Part shown: positions 24,908-33,021 of the stretch, piece after piece | Position numbering within the stretch: position 1 is the first letter of the stretch | How the letters are laid out: the number at the start of each line of letters is the position of its first letter | Source of the DNA: JAFGPL01 sp963781805 | Lineage (GTDB): Bacteria > Bacteroidota > Bacteroidia > Bacteroidales > UBA10428 | DNA: 64,000 nucleotides | Assembly: GCA_963781805.1 (NCBI GenBank) | Contig: CAWAHF010000004.1 | Span: 4,898,001-4,962,000, forward strand | Direction: 5' to 3' | Notes under the pieces: generated by a model | What the model was told of the DNA's origin: nothing | What the model saw: only the letters and a program-made list of their open reading frames with translations | The model's database searches: none | Program-made: the position numbers and the translations under genes

Positions 24908-25945
24908 TTATTCTTTTTCCGGATCGGCTTTTTTAGACAACCTTTTTCGGTTAAGTATAGGTAAAAGGATTAATGCGATTGTCCCCAGGATTAAATAAAT
25001 AAGGTTTGTTGAGGCATGAGCTATCAAAGCAAAAGCCTGACCATCGGTTTTTGAAATTCCATAAATAAGAAGGGTTTCATAAACCATAAAATGCCATGCT
25101 CCGATCCCTGCCTGTACCGGGGCGAGCATTGCCAGTCCTCCCATAAGGAAGGTAATCATCCCGGTCCAGATAGAAAGGTGTTTTGTTGGTGGGAATGCAA
25201 GAAAAATTACATAAAGCATCAAAAGCCACATAAGAAAGATAAACATCGTATGACCAATAAAATACCATTTATTCTCCAATTTAAGGATTGATCTTATTCC
25301 TTCGATGAAATTATATTTCAACGATTTTAATTTATTAATAAATGAATTGTTAGTTTCTTCTTTTTTACTTCTGAAATATTTCCGTAAAACAATATAAATA
25401 ATAAATAGTAGAATCACTCCTCCCACGCCAAACAGAATATTTTTTAAGGACAGTATTTTTGTCAGGTTTGTTTTTATATCCGGATGCATATTGAAAAACT
25501 TAACAAACACCCGAAGCTGGGAAGAGATAATCAATACAGCCAGGATCATCAATGTAATCATATCGGCCATACGTTCAACAAAAACAGTTCCTACAAGTTT
25601 TACAAACGGGACTTTTTCATAACGCGATAAAACCGTGCAGCGGGCAACTTCACCTGCCCGCGGAGCGATAAGATTTACAAGGTATAATACCAGTACCGAA
25701 AGAAACGTATTAAGGAATTTCGGATAGTATCCTAAAGGTCTGATAAGCATATTCCACCTAATAGCCCTGCTAACCTGCGATAAAATACCCAGTGTGACAG
25801 ATACGGCAATCCAGAAATAATTAATTTCTTTTAACGATTTAAGAAACTCATCAAACGGATAATCTTTATATAAATACCAGAATAAAAAAACACCTATAGC
25901 AAGAAAAATCACATACTTTGTGATATTAATAACCCATTTTTTCAT
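24908..25945 (-). CDS. Flippase-like / lysylphosphatidylglycerol synthase TM-region family membrane protein
   Basis: A 345-residue integral membrane protein with about eight transmembrane helices and the family motifs RAIRWNMLIRPLGY, NLIAPRAGEVARC and GGLAMLAPVQAGIGAWHF. The family (UPF0104/YbhN-like) includes the membrane part of MprF and proteins thought to move lipid-linked substrates; the actual substrate here is unknown. A good promoter candidate precedes it (25978-26011). It converges on DPP III. Confidence 0.85.
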   Translation of the reverse strand: MKKWVINITKYVIFLAIGVFLFWYLYKDYPFDEFLKSLKEINYFWIAVSVTLGILSQVSRAIRWNMLIRPLGYYPKFLNTFLSVLVLYLVNLIAPRAGEVARCTVLSRYEKVPFVKLVGTVFVERMADMITLMILAVLIISSQLRVFVKFFNMHPDIKTNLTKILSLKNILFGVGGVILLFIIYIVLRKYFRSKKEETNNSFINKLKSLKYNFIEGIRSILKLENKWYFIGHTMFIFLMWLLMLYVIFLAFPPTKHLSIWTGMITFLMGGLAMLAPVQAGIGAWHFMVYETLLIYGISKTDGQAFALIAHASTNLIYLILGTIALILLPILNRKRLSKKADPEKE

Positions 25946-25977
25946 TTATCATGAATAGCGTTCTTGTTAAAACTGAG

Positions 25978-26011
25978 CAAAAATAGGTAATTCTTAAAAA
26001 CTGAATAGCAA
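25978..26011 (-). promoter_or_regulatory. Promoter of the flippase-like gene
   Basis: On the minus strand, TATTTTTG (25978-25985) matches TAnnTTTG and a TTG (26009-26011) lies 23 bases upstream, within the spacing used by the Bacteroidota primary sigma factor. The start codon is 33 bases downstream. Confidence 0.5.
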
Positions 26012-26109
26012 ATATTAAGAACAAAAAACTCATATTTTGACAAAACCGTTTCTGCTTAGGTTATAAAGATTCTTTTTTAAGATTACTTAATTTTATTACG
26101 CTTGCAAAA

Positions 26110-26685
26110 TCAGTATGTATTTCTGCCTTTATATACCCTTGAAGTTTCAATTGGCACAACTCTACCGTAATACCTGAGGGTACCCGGTGTAATACCTGAA
26201 AGATCGGCCTCGGCTTGCCCGTTTCCACCAATAAAAAATGTAATATCGTATGTTCCAAGATTTGTATTGGTAATAATCTGCATGGTAAAGCTGTCCGATT
26301 TTTTATTATGTGTTGTTTTATTTGAACTTATTGTTCCTTCGGTTGTAACACCGCCAACACCGTTATATCCAATACCGCTGGTGGTACCAATTTGAATTAC
26401 ACAGTGAGTGGTATCGATGGCAATAAAATTGATCGTAGAATTTACCGGAATCTTATTTCCGGTTGCATTTGCCAGATAATCTGCCTCAAGTACAAACCGC
26501 CTGGTGTTTACCAAATGTTTGGTCAAAGCCAGTGTTTTCTCACTTTCAAGTTTTCTTTCATTTTTTCTTGCTTCCTTTTTCAAGTCTTTCTGGGTCTGGC
26601 TATCGATTTTAACTTCATCCTGAGCCTGGACCGAGAACACCAACATGGCTGTTATAATCAACAATATTATACGTTTCATGATCAT
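26110..26685 (-). CDS. DUF4251 family secreted protein
   Basis: A 191-residue protein with a signal peptide ending at VQAQ, a Lys/Glu-rich helical stretch (QKDLKKEARKNERKLESEKT), and the DUF4251 beta-rich domain (RRFVLEADYLAN, INFIAIDTTHCVIQIG, the GYNGVGGVTTEG loop, GQAEADLSGITPG). The family is widespread in Bacteroidota, and no function is established. It is monocistronic. The start may be at the first or third codon (M-I-M). Confidence 0.8.
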   Translation of the reverse strand: MIMKRIILLIITAMLVFSVQAQDEVKIDSQTQKDLKKEARKNERKLESEKTLALTKHLVNTRRFVLEADYLANATGNKIPVNSTINFIAIDTTHCVIQIGTTSGIGYNGVGGVTTEGTISSNKTTHNKKSDSFTMQIITNTNLGTYDITFFIGGNGQAEADLSGITPGTLRYYGRVVPIETSRVYKGRNTY

Positions 26686-26871
26686 TATATTTTTAATTAT
26701 CAGTTATATAGTGTTCAAATATCGTGCCAGCACGTCGTTTTTTTAGATAATTTAACACATGATTTAATGAATCATTGCTTAATAATATTTGTTCAGGAAA
26801 AATGATATTAAAACATTTAGATTGTTTGACTACATAATTTAGTAAGGTATTCTTCAATGAAAAGCTAACTT

Positions 26872-27588
26872 TTAATTGGATTGATCAACATAGGTTAACA
26901 ATTGTAATACATCTTTCAATCTTGAAAAATCAATTGAATGGGAAGATATATATTGTTGAATTTCAGCTTCTTTTTCTTCAAGCGCTGAGGTTATTGATTT
27001 TTTACTGAGTTTTATTTTCGAAACCTCTCCTTTGCTGTTAATTAGATAATATTCCTGGTCATCTTTGTATTCATCATATTTATTTCCTGTTGAATAGGCT
27101 CCTTTGTAATTAGCAGGAGCATATATTTTTTTGTATTGAAGTAATAAGTTGATATTTCCTCCATACAATACTTCTGCAAAATTTTCTTCGGGTTTCCCGG
27201 CTTTAAACTTGATGCTTTCGAAAGTTCTTATGCTATCTTCCGCTTGGAGTAAAAATCCTTTAATTTTGTTTCGTTGAATAATAAATGATTTACCTGAAGT
27301 TTTATTCATGTATTCAAGTTCATCTTTGTATATATTGTATCTGAGACTCACTTGTTTAATTTGTGAATTATCTGCAAGATAAATATCTCCGATCAGCCAC
27401 TTTTCCGAAAAATAGGGTGTACCATGCACTCCTTCATATAAAGCGTCCATATTGGTAATTACACTGGGCCTCCCGCTAACGAACATTTGTATATCGTTTT
27501 CGCTATAGGTTTTGGCAGGTGCTTCCTGTGAGAATGACAGGTAATTAATAAATAACATAATAACCAATAAAGGGATTATTTTTCGCAT
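26872..27588 (-). CDS. Secreted protein of unknown function, related to the protein at 7427
   Basis: A 238-residue protein with a signal peptide (about 1-20, ending LSFSQ). The segment YFSEKWLIGDIYLADNSQIKQVSLRYNIY and the C-terminal KISLKK-like helical part (KKSITSALEEKEAEIQQYIS) line up with the protein at 7427-8182. I do not recognise a named family. It starts just upstream of, and on the same strand as, no other gene; the hydroxyacid dehydrogenase gene ends one base before its ATG, so the two are probably cotranscribed. Confidence 0.6.
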   Translation of the reverse strand: MRKIIPLLVIMLFINYLSFSQEAPAKTYSENDIQMFVSGRPSVITNMDALYEGVHGTPYFSEKWLIGDIYLADNSQIKQVSLRYNIYKDELEYMNKTSGKSFIIQRNKIKGFLLQAEDSIRTFESIKFKAGKPEENFAEVLYGGNINLLLQYKKIYAPANYKGAYSTGNKYDEYKDDQEYYLINSKGEVSKIKLSKKSITSALEEKEAEIQQYISSHSIDFSRLKDVLQLLTYVDQSN

Positions 27589-27589
27589 G

Positions 27590-28537
27590 TCACAGGTTAT
27601 TTGATTTAGAAAATATCAGGATGTTTTGATAAATTTTATCAATGAGTGCAGTTCTAGATTCAATACTTGCCCAGGCTATGTGGGGAGTGATGATTAAATT
27701 TTCCTTTCTGCGGATTTTTAATAGAGGATTATCTGGCTGTATCGGTTCATGTTCCATTACATCAATTCCTGCTCCTGCTATAATTTCCGCGTCAATGGCA
27801 TGTGCGAGGTCGTATTCATTTACAATACCGCCCCTGCCCATATTGAGAATAAAGGCTGACGGCTTCATCAGGTTCAGTTTTTTAAGGTCAATCATTCCGC
27901 GGGTTCGATCATTCAGGGGACAATGAATTGAGATAACATCTGAAGCTTTTAGCAATTCATCGAGTTCCATGTGCTGAAATTTTTTATGAGTCCGGTTTTT
28001 CCCTGAGGTAGAATAATAGACTATCCGGCTTCCAAAAACCGCAGCAATATCAGCCACCCGGTTTCCAATTGTTCCAAGACCTATTATCCCGAATACTTTT
28101 CCATTCAACTCGGTAATAGTTTGGGCGTGATGTGTAAAAATATCGCTTTTGCAATACTCACCCGATTTTACATATTCATCAAAGTATTTAATCTTATTCA
28201 TCAGGTAAAATAGCATGGCAAAAGTGCTCTGGGCCACACTTTCGGTGGAATATCCGGCAACATTTTTTACCGGGATTCCTTTTTCCCGCGCATAATCCAG
28301 ATCAATATTGTTAGTACCTGTGGCTGCTATACAAATAAGTTTTAGGGTAGGACATACTTCCATAATCTGTTTATCTATGACTACCTTATTAGTAATTATC
28401 ACATCTACATTTTGCAACCTCTCAATAACTTTGCTTTTGGGTGTCAATGGATACGAGATGAATTCCCCAAGTTCACCAAACTTATGGATATTGGTTACTT
28501 CTCCAACAGTTTTTGCATCCAGAAAAGCAATTTTCAT
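27590..28537 (-). CDS. D-2-hydroxyacid dehydrogenase (NAD-dependent)
   Basis: A 315-residue enzyme of the D-isomer-specific 2-hydroxyacid dehydrogenase family. The NAD-binding motif is GIIGLGTIGNRVADIA (about 149-164). The catalytic trio is visible as the Arg after NLDYAREKGI/CPLNDRTRG, the Glu in DVMEHEP and the His in TPHIAWAS. The closest functional subgroup appears to be hydroxypyruvate reductase / glycerate dehydrogenase, judging by the overall pattern, but formate or phosphoglycerate dehydrogenase activity cannot be ruled out. Cytoplasmic. Confidence 0.88.
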   Translation of the reverse strand: MKIAFLDAKTVGEVTNIHKFGELGEFISYPLTPKSKVIERLQNVDVIITNKVVIDKQIMEVCPTLKLICIAATGTNNIDLDYAREKGIPVKNVAGYSTESVAQSTFAMLFYLMNKIKYFDEYVKSGEYCKSDIFTHHAQTITELNGKVFGIIGLGTIGNRVADIAAVFGSRIVYYSTSGKNRTHKKFQHMELDELLKASDVISIHCPLNDRTRGMIDLKKLNLMKPSAFILNMGRGGIVNEYDLAHAIDAEIIAGAGIDVMEHEPIQPDNPLLKIRRKENLIITPHIAWASIESRTALIDKIYQNILIFSKSNNL

Positions 28538-28621
28538 ACTTCCGGCTCTTAATTGTATCAGGAAATAAAATTAACTTTTTTAATAGAATGATAAATCGAT
28601 TATTTTTAAAATTTTGGATGA

Positions 28622-29119
28622 TTAGTTTTGATTCAGCTTTTTATTAAGCGAAATCATTTTAATCACAGTTACAGCAGCTTCGTCTCCCTTGTTACCATGA
28701 ACACCTCCGGCACGATCTTTTGCCTGTTGCAGAGTATTGGTAGTAAGTACACCAAAAATGAAAGGCAGGTTGAATGAAAGATTTAGTGAAGTAATTCCCT
28801 GTGTAACTCCCTGACAGATATAATCGAAATGTGGTGTATCGCCTTTAATCACACAACCAATACAGATTATGCCGTCAAAATTACCTGTATCAGCGAGCAT
28901 TTTAGCTCCTGCTGAAAGTTCAAAGCTTCCCGGAACATACACAACCGTTATGTTTGATTTTACAGCGCCATGCTTCGTTAATGTATCAATGGCTCCCTTT
29001 AACAACAAACCTGTGATATCCTGGTTCCATTCTGCAACAACAATTCCAATGCGCATTTTCTCAGCGGAAGCTAAGTCTTCGGAGTTATAATCGGACAGGT
29101 TTTTAAGATTTGTTGCCAT
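28622..29119 (-). CDS. ribH: 6,7-dimethyl-8-ribityllumazine synthase
   Basis: A 165-residue protein with the lumazine synthase pattern: VVAEWNQDITGLLLKGA, the substrate loop VPGSFELSAGAK, GCVIKGDTPHFDYICQGV (catalytic His in TPHFDY) and FGVLTTNTLQQAKDRAGG. It condenses 5-amino-6-ribitylaminouracil with dihydroxybutanone phosphate in riboflavin synthesis and forms capsid-like or decameric assemblies. It follows the TPR gene on the same strand with an 87-base gap. Confidence 0.95.
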   Translation of the reverse strand: MATNLKNLSDYNSEDLASAEKMRIGIVVAEWNQDITGLLLKGAIDTLTKHGAVKSNITVVYVPGSFELSAGAKMLADTGNFDGIICIGCVIKGDTPHFDYICQGVTQGITSLNLSFNLPFIFGVLTTNTLQQAKDRAGGVHGNKGDEAAVTVIKMISLNKKLNQN

Positions 29120-29206
29120 AATTAAGAATAATTAAGGAATACCGGAAATAAAAAAAGTATCAATAAACCCCTTTGTTTACCGATACTTTTTTGAGTCTGT
29201 GCCAGT

Positions 29207-29899
29207 TTATTGATTTTGTTTTATGTTGGCTATAGTAATATTTTTCTCAATATCAAATGCTTCCTGTGAGTTAGGATATTCCAGTTCAATTTTTTTATAC
29301 AAGTCGATCGCTTTATCATATTCTCCGAGTTGTTCATAAACCAATCCTGCTTTCTTCAGGTATATTGGCGTTGTAAACTCATTTTTCTTTCTTGCCACTG
29401 CCTTCAGAAAGAAGGACAAACCCTGTTTAAAATCTCCAAGTTCAACGTATGCATCGCCTATATCACCTAAATCAATATCGGTGACAATCACATCTTTTTC
29501 ATCGAATTTTTTCAATTCCGCAATAGCTTCATCATAATTTCCCAATCTCAGATAACAGATACCTGCATAGTAATGAGAAAGATTCGCACTTTTTGTAACC
29601 CCGTAATCATCAATAATATCCAGAAAACCAAGGTAACTGCCATCTCCGTTAAGCGCCAGTTTGAAAGAATCGACTTCGAAATATTTTTCAGCCACATACA
29701 TTTCAGCCTGTGCTTCTTTTTCGGTCGGTGCAAGATAAAATCGTTTGTATCCTAAATATACTGCGATAATCACAACTATAACAGAGACTATAATGGTAAG
29801 GCTTTTTTGATTTTCTTCAATATATTGCTCGGTTTTACTCAGAACATTCTCTACCGTTTCAAATCCGGTATCCTTAACTTCTTGTTTCTTTTTTGCCAT
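29207..29899 (-). CDS. Membrane-anchored TPR protein
   Basis: Starting at the ATG for MAKKKQEVKDTGFE (29899) gives 230 residues. A single transmembrane helix (about 34-56, TIIVSVIVVIIAVYLGYKRFY) is followed by tetratricopeptide repeats (YYAGICYLRLGNYDEAIAEL, GDAYVELGDFKQGLSFFLKA, AGLVYEQLGEYDKAIDLYKK). The layout recalls YfgM-type periplasmic TPR proteins. A frame extends 13 codons further upstream, but that start would coincide with the -7 box at 29936-29943, so the later start is preferred. Confidence 0.8.
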   Translation of the reverse strand: MAKKKQEVKDTGFETVENVLSKTEQYIEENQKSLTIIVSVIVVIIAVYLGYKRFYLAPTEKEAQAEMYVAEKYFEVDSFKLALNGDGSYLGFLDIIDDYGVTKSANLSHYYAGICYLRLGNYDEAIAELKKFDEKDVIVTDIDLGDIGDAYVELGDFKQGLSFFLKAVARKKNEFTTPIYLKKAGLVYEQLGEYDKAIDLYKKIELEYPNSQEAFDIEKNITIANIKQNQ

Positions 29900-29935
29900 G
29901 TTAGAAATAATTAGGAATTTACAAAATTCAGAACG

Positions 29936-29943
29936 CAAATGTA
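29936..29943 (-). promoter_or_regulatory. -7 box of the TPR/ribH genes
   Basis: TACATTTG on the minus strand, an exact TAnnTTTG match, 37 bases before the chosen start codon. No TTG at proper -33 spacing is seen. Confidence 0.4.
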
Positions 29944-30161
29944 ATTCTTTTAAGAAATTTATAAAATTATGTGTATATATTTTTTATCCTTTTACCGAGA
30001 TTTTAAAACATTACAATTTCTTTATTATCAACAAATCGGAATGAATAACCCTTAGTAATTAGATGAAAACTGAAAAATTGTGGAAAGTAGGGTGCGTATT
30101 TGCCGATTTAAAAACATATTAAAAGTTACCGACATTTAAAAAGTCCAACCGGATAAAAGTT

Positions 30162-30169
30162 TAAATTTG
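30162..30169 (+). promoter_or_regulatory. -7 box of recF
   Basis: TAAATTTG followed by C matches the extended Bacteroidota -7 element. It lies 30 bases before the ATG at 30200 and overlaps the alternative TTG start at 30167, which therefore cannot be used from this promoter. Confidence 0.45.
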
Positions 30170-30199
30170 CTTTATCATAAAAATACTTCGGTACTGTCT

Positions 30200-31315
30200 A
30201 TGTATTTAAGAAAACTCGGACTGGTAAATTTCAAAAACTACGAAAATGTCGAGCTGGAATTTTCTCCGCGCATCAATTGCTTTGTTGGTGGCAATGGTGT
30301 CGGAAAAACCAATTTGCTTGATGCGGTGCATTATCTTTGTCTTTGCAAAAGTTATTTCAATTCGGCAGATACAGAGAGTATATTATATGGCAGTGAATTT
30401 TCTGTTATCCAGGGTGAGTTTGATATAAAGGGAAAAGCCGAAGAAATATATTGCGGTATCCGGCGTGATAAAAGAAAAATATTTAAAAGAAATAAAAAAG
30501 AATATACAAAACTCTCCGATCATATTGGTCTTTTACCTTTGGTAATGATTTCACCCCTCGATTCGGCGCTCATCCTTGATGGAGGCGAAGAACGAAGAAA
30601 ATTCATTAATCATGTGATTGTGCAGTACGACAGGCATTACCTCGAAATGCTTATCAGGTTAAACCGGATTATTGCGCAGCGGAACAAGTTATTAAAAGAC
30701 ATAAGTGAAAAGGGAGTCGATGAGGATACATTGGAAATATATGATGATCAACTGGCGGAGGCTGGCGAGCATGTTTTCAGGGTGCGTAGGGAATTTACAG
30801 AACAACTCGTTCCGGTTTTTCAGAAATATTATGATTTTATTTCAGGAAATATCGAAGAGGTTCAACTGGTTTATCAATCCCAATTGGCTGATGGTAATTA
30901 TAAAAATCTTCTGCTTAATTCAAGGGAGAAAGACCGGTTGTACAGGTATACCACAGTAGGTCCTCAGAAAGATGATTTGATGCTGAATTTGTTTGGCCAT
31001 ACTATTAAAAATGCAGGCTCACAGGGTCAGCAGAAAACATACCTGGTAGCGCTGAAATTTGCCCAATTTGATTTCATTCGCGAGGTTAGCGGTAAGCTGC
31101 CCGTATTGCTGCTCGACGATGTTTTTGACAAGTTCGATGAACTAAGAGTGAAACAGATAATAAAGCTGGTGTCGGAGGAAAAATTCGGACAGATTTTTAT
31201 AACGCATACCAACAAGGACAGGATGAAAGCAGTGCTTGAGGATATTCATGTCGAACACCGGCTATTTGAAGTAGCTGGAGGAAAGGTGAATGTATTGGAG
31301 GGAAAAAAGGAATAG
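30200..31315 (+). CDS. recF: DNA replication and repair protein RecF
   Basis: With the ATG at 30200 the protein has 371 residues, the usual RecF length. Walker A is GGNGVGKT (residues 30-37), an ABC signature-like region follows (GSQGQQKTYLVALKFAQ), and Walker B is LPVLLLDDVFDKFDE. RecF binds gapped DNA and, with RecO and RecR, loads RecA. It lies upstream of a DUF721 gene, as is common in this phylum, and is not next to dnaN/gyrB as in many other bacteria. Confidence 0.95.
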   Translation: MYLRKLGLVNFKNYENVELEFSPRINCFVGGNGVGKTNLLDAVHYLCLCKSYFNSADTESILYGSEFSVIQGEFDIKGKAEEIYCGIRRDKRKIFKRNKKEYTKLSDHIGLLPLVMISPLDSALILDGGEERRKFINHVIVQYDRHYLEMLIRLNRIIAQRNKLLKDISEKGVDEDTLEIYDDQLAEAGEHVFRVRREFTEQLVPVFQKYYDFISGNIEEVQLVYQSQLADGNYKNLLLNSREKDRLYRYTTVGPQKDDLMLNLFGHTIKNAGSQGQQKTYLVALKFAQFDFIREVSGKLPVLLLDDVFDKFDELRVKQIIKLVSEEKFGQIFITHTNKDRMKAVLEDIHVEHRLFEVAGGKVNVLEGKKE

Positions 31316-31440
31316 AGATATATGGAAGAAAGGGATAAAAGATATGGAAATTAATACCTGCAGCATGAGCAGTTGCAGTAATAGTGGCAGAAGCAGGAAC
31401 TTATACAGTGGCAGGAGTAGTAGCAGCAAATACAGCTTCG

Positions 31441-31552
31441 GTCCTCCAACTTCGGACTTCCAACTTCGGACTTCCAGCTTCCGTCTTCCAACTTCCGTCC
31501 TCCAACTTCGAACTTCCAGCTTCCGTCTTCCAACTCAAGACTTCCAGCTTCT
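31441..31552 (+). repeat. Heptanucleotide-based tandem repeat (8 x 14 bases)
   Basis: Eight consecutive 14-base units of the form gNcttccaRcttcN run from 31441 to 31552. Each unit is two 7-base words (acttcca / acttcgg type). It sits between recF and the DUF721 gene. It can be translated on both strands but the products are pure repeat. Confidence 0.85.
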
Positions 31553-31572
31553 AACTTAATCCTAAAAAAACC

Positions 31573-31863
31573 ATGCGAAAAAGCAACACGCAGAAAATAG
31601 GAAATGTGTTAAAGGAATATCTTCGGGATATGATGATAGACAAAAAACTGAAAGAAGTAGGTATTATAAATTCCTGGGAAGAACTTATGGGAAAAGCCGT
31701 TGCTGAGCGCACCAAAAATATTTACATCAAAGATAAAACACTTTTTATTCAGCTTAAGTCCTCGGTTCTAAGAAATGAATTATTGATGATGCGCCAATCG
31801 ATCATCGATAAACTTAATGAAAGGGCAGGGGAGAAAATTATTGAAAAGATGGTTTTAAGGTAA
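31573..31863 (+). CDS. DUF721 family protein (DciA-like)
   Basis: A 96-residue basic protein with the DUF721 pattern: an N-terminal helix (KIGNVLKEYLRDMMIDKKL), SWEELMGKAVAERTKNIYIKDKTLFIQLKSSVLRNEL and a closing helix. DUF721 includes DciA, the helicase-loading factor of bacteria that lack DnaC, and relatives are regularly found beside recF. A role in replication initiation or repair is therefore plausible but not shown by the sequence. Its start lies 21 bases after the repeat array. Confidence 0.85.
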   Translation: MRKSNTQKIGNVLKEYLRDMMIDKKLKEVGIINSWEELMGKAVAERTKNIYIKDKTLFIQLKSSVLRNELLMMRQSIIDKLNERAGEKIIEKMVLR

Positions 31864-31987
31864 TCAAAAAAATCCCGCTTCTTTTTAAAAATATTATTGG
31901 CAAGGAAAAAATTAAACCCGCCTTCATATTTCTTAATGCAGACAGGTTTAATTTAAGATAATCAACGAGAACAAAATGGAAATTTAC

Positions 31988-32629
31988 TTAATTGTTAATG
32001 TGATATCTCACTAGTCTTTTCTCTCTGACTCCTCCGCCTGAGACGTATATTTGCGACTGAAAAATAGGCCCTGTTCCTCTGGCATAATATTTATTTGTAT
32101 ATCTCGGATTCTCAATCGTCGTATATTTTGGATTGCAAACAACGGTTCCTTTATAATTCAGGATATTATTAAAAACTCCCGCAGGAACACTGACTTCCAA
32201 TCCAATCTTTTCCATGCTGCAAGTCATTGAATAAATGGTATCTTCCTGCAATATTTCTGATTTTCTTAATAGGATATCGGTAAAATTGTTTTCAGAGAAT
32301 AATATCTCGCCTGCTGAGTTTACCAGGTTTTTTAAAGAATCTCTGAAATAAATTGTGGCTACAGGATGTATACTATTTTCATAAAAATCAAACCTGAAAT
32401 ATTTGAGATCATTTATCAGGGTATCTTTTGTAATGATGGTACTATCCATTATCGAAGTTTGAAATTCGTTCCCACCTGAATTTATATCAAATACCTGATA
32501 AACCCAGTAATTTCCAACTGTCATGGGCAAATATTCCGAAACCGGATTTGCTGTCTTCTCTGGTTTATCACTTTTTTCACATGAATACATACTGATTATC
32601 ACACCTAAGATTAAAATTAAATTTTTCAT
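31988..32629 (-). CDS. Lipoprotein of unknown function
   Basis: A 213-residue protein with a lipobox (SMYSC, Cys at about residue 17). The mature part begins EKSDKPEKTANPVSEYLPMTVGNYWVYQVFD, a start shared with many Bacteroidota surface lipoproteins, followed by beta-rich sequence. No enzyme motif is visible. Likely exposed at the outer membrane. It lies downstream of the T9SS beta-helix gene on the same strand, but 392 bases and the repeat arrays separate them. Confidence 0.6.
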   Translation of the reverse strand: MKNLILILGVIISMYSCEKSDKPEKTANPVSEYLPMTVGNYWVYQVFDINSGGNEFQTSIMDSTIITKDTLINDLKYFRFDFYENSIHPVATIYFRDSLKNLVNSAGEILFSENNFTDILLRKSEILQEDTIYSMTCSMEKIGLEVSVPAGVFNNILNYKGTVVCNPKYTTIENPRYTNKYYARGTGPIFQSQIYVSGGGVREKRLVRYHINN

Positions 32630-32860
32630 AATTGAGTGGTTTTAAGTTAAACAAAAATTTAATGTACTGGTGGTAAAAATCAATCATAGGCAAGCATGTT
32701 ATTTCAATAACGTATGATTCAGTAATTTATTATATGAAGGCTCTTTGGGACTTTAAATACTTAAAATTGTGTTGTACTTTCTACTTCGGTTTAATGAAAT
32801 TACCAACTTGAGATGAAAATCTAACCAAACAATTATTCTTAATCTTTTATTCCCGGGGGC

Positions 32861-32923
32861 AACACCGTAACCCGTAACCCGGAACTCCGAACTCAGAACT
32901 CCGAACTCAGAACCCGGAACCAA
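32861..32923 (+). repeat. Mixed heptanucleotide array (first block)
   Basis: Two ccgtaac-type units are followed by 7-base units ending in gaac (ccggaac, tccgaac, tcagaac, tccgaac, tcagaac, ccggaac). The period is seven throughout although the word changes. Confidence 0.75.
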
Positions 32924-32950
32924 CCTTCATTTAAATTCCGGTTGGCAAGC

Positions 32951-33013
32951 CCGTAACCCGTAACCCGTAACCCGTAACCCGTAACCCGTAACCCGTAACC
33001 TGTAACCTGTAAC
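32951..33013 (+). repeat. Heptanucleotide array (CCGTAAC)7 plus two CTGTAAC units
   Basis: Seven exact ccgtaac units (32951-32999) are followed by two ctgtaac units (33000-33013). The array ends eight bases before the stop codon of the T9SS beta-helix gene. Between it and the first block, CCAACC...GGTTGG could form a weak stem. The rest of the 32630-32860 gap holds no gene. Confidence 0.9.
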
Positions 33014-33021
33014 TCCAAAAC

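Noticed and set aside
26392..26805. 137-codon frame opposite DUF4251
   Set aside because: Antisense to a gene with a clear signal peptide and family match; composition is that of a complement strand.
29939..30199. Replication origin near recF
   Set aside because: No cluster of DnaA-box-like 9-mers and no dnaA/dnaN neighbours; in this phylum recF is often far from the origin.
31290..31559. Frames on both strands over the acttcc repeats
   Set aside because: The products are only translated repeat (LRTSSFRLPTS, EDGSWKSEVG); the period of 14 bases keeps several frames open by chance.
32951..33013. CRISPR array or telomere-like sequence
   Set aside because: The units are seven bases without spacers, and they lie inside a chromosome-like gene context; they are simple tandem repeats.
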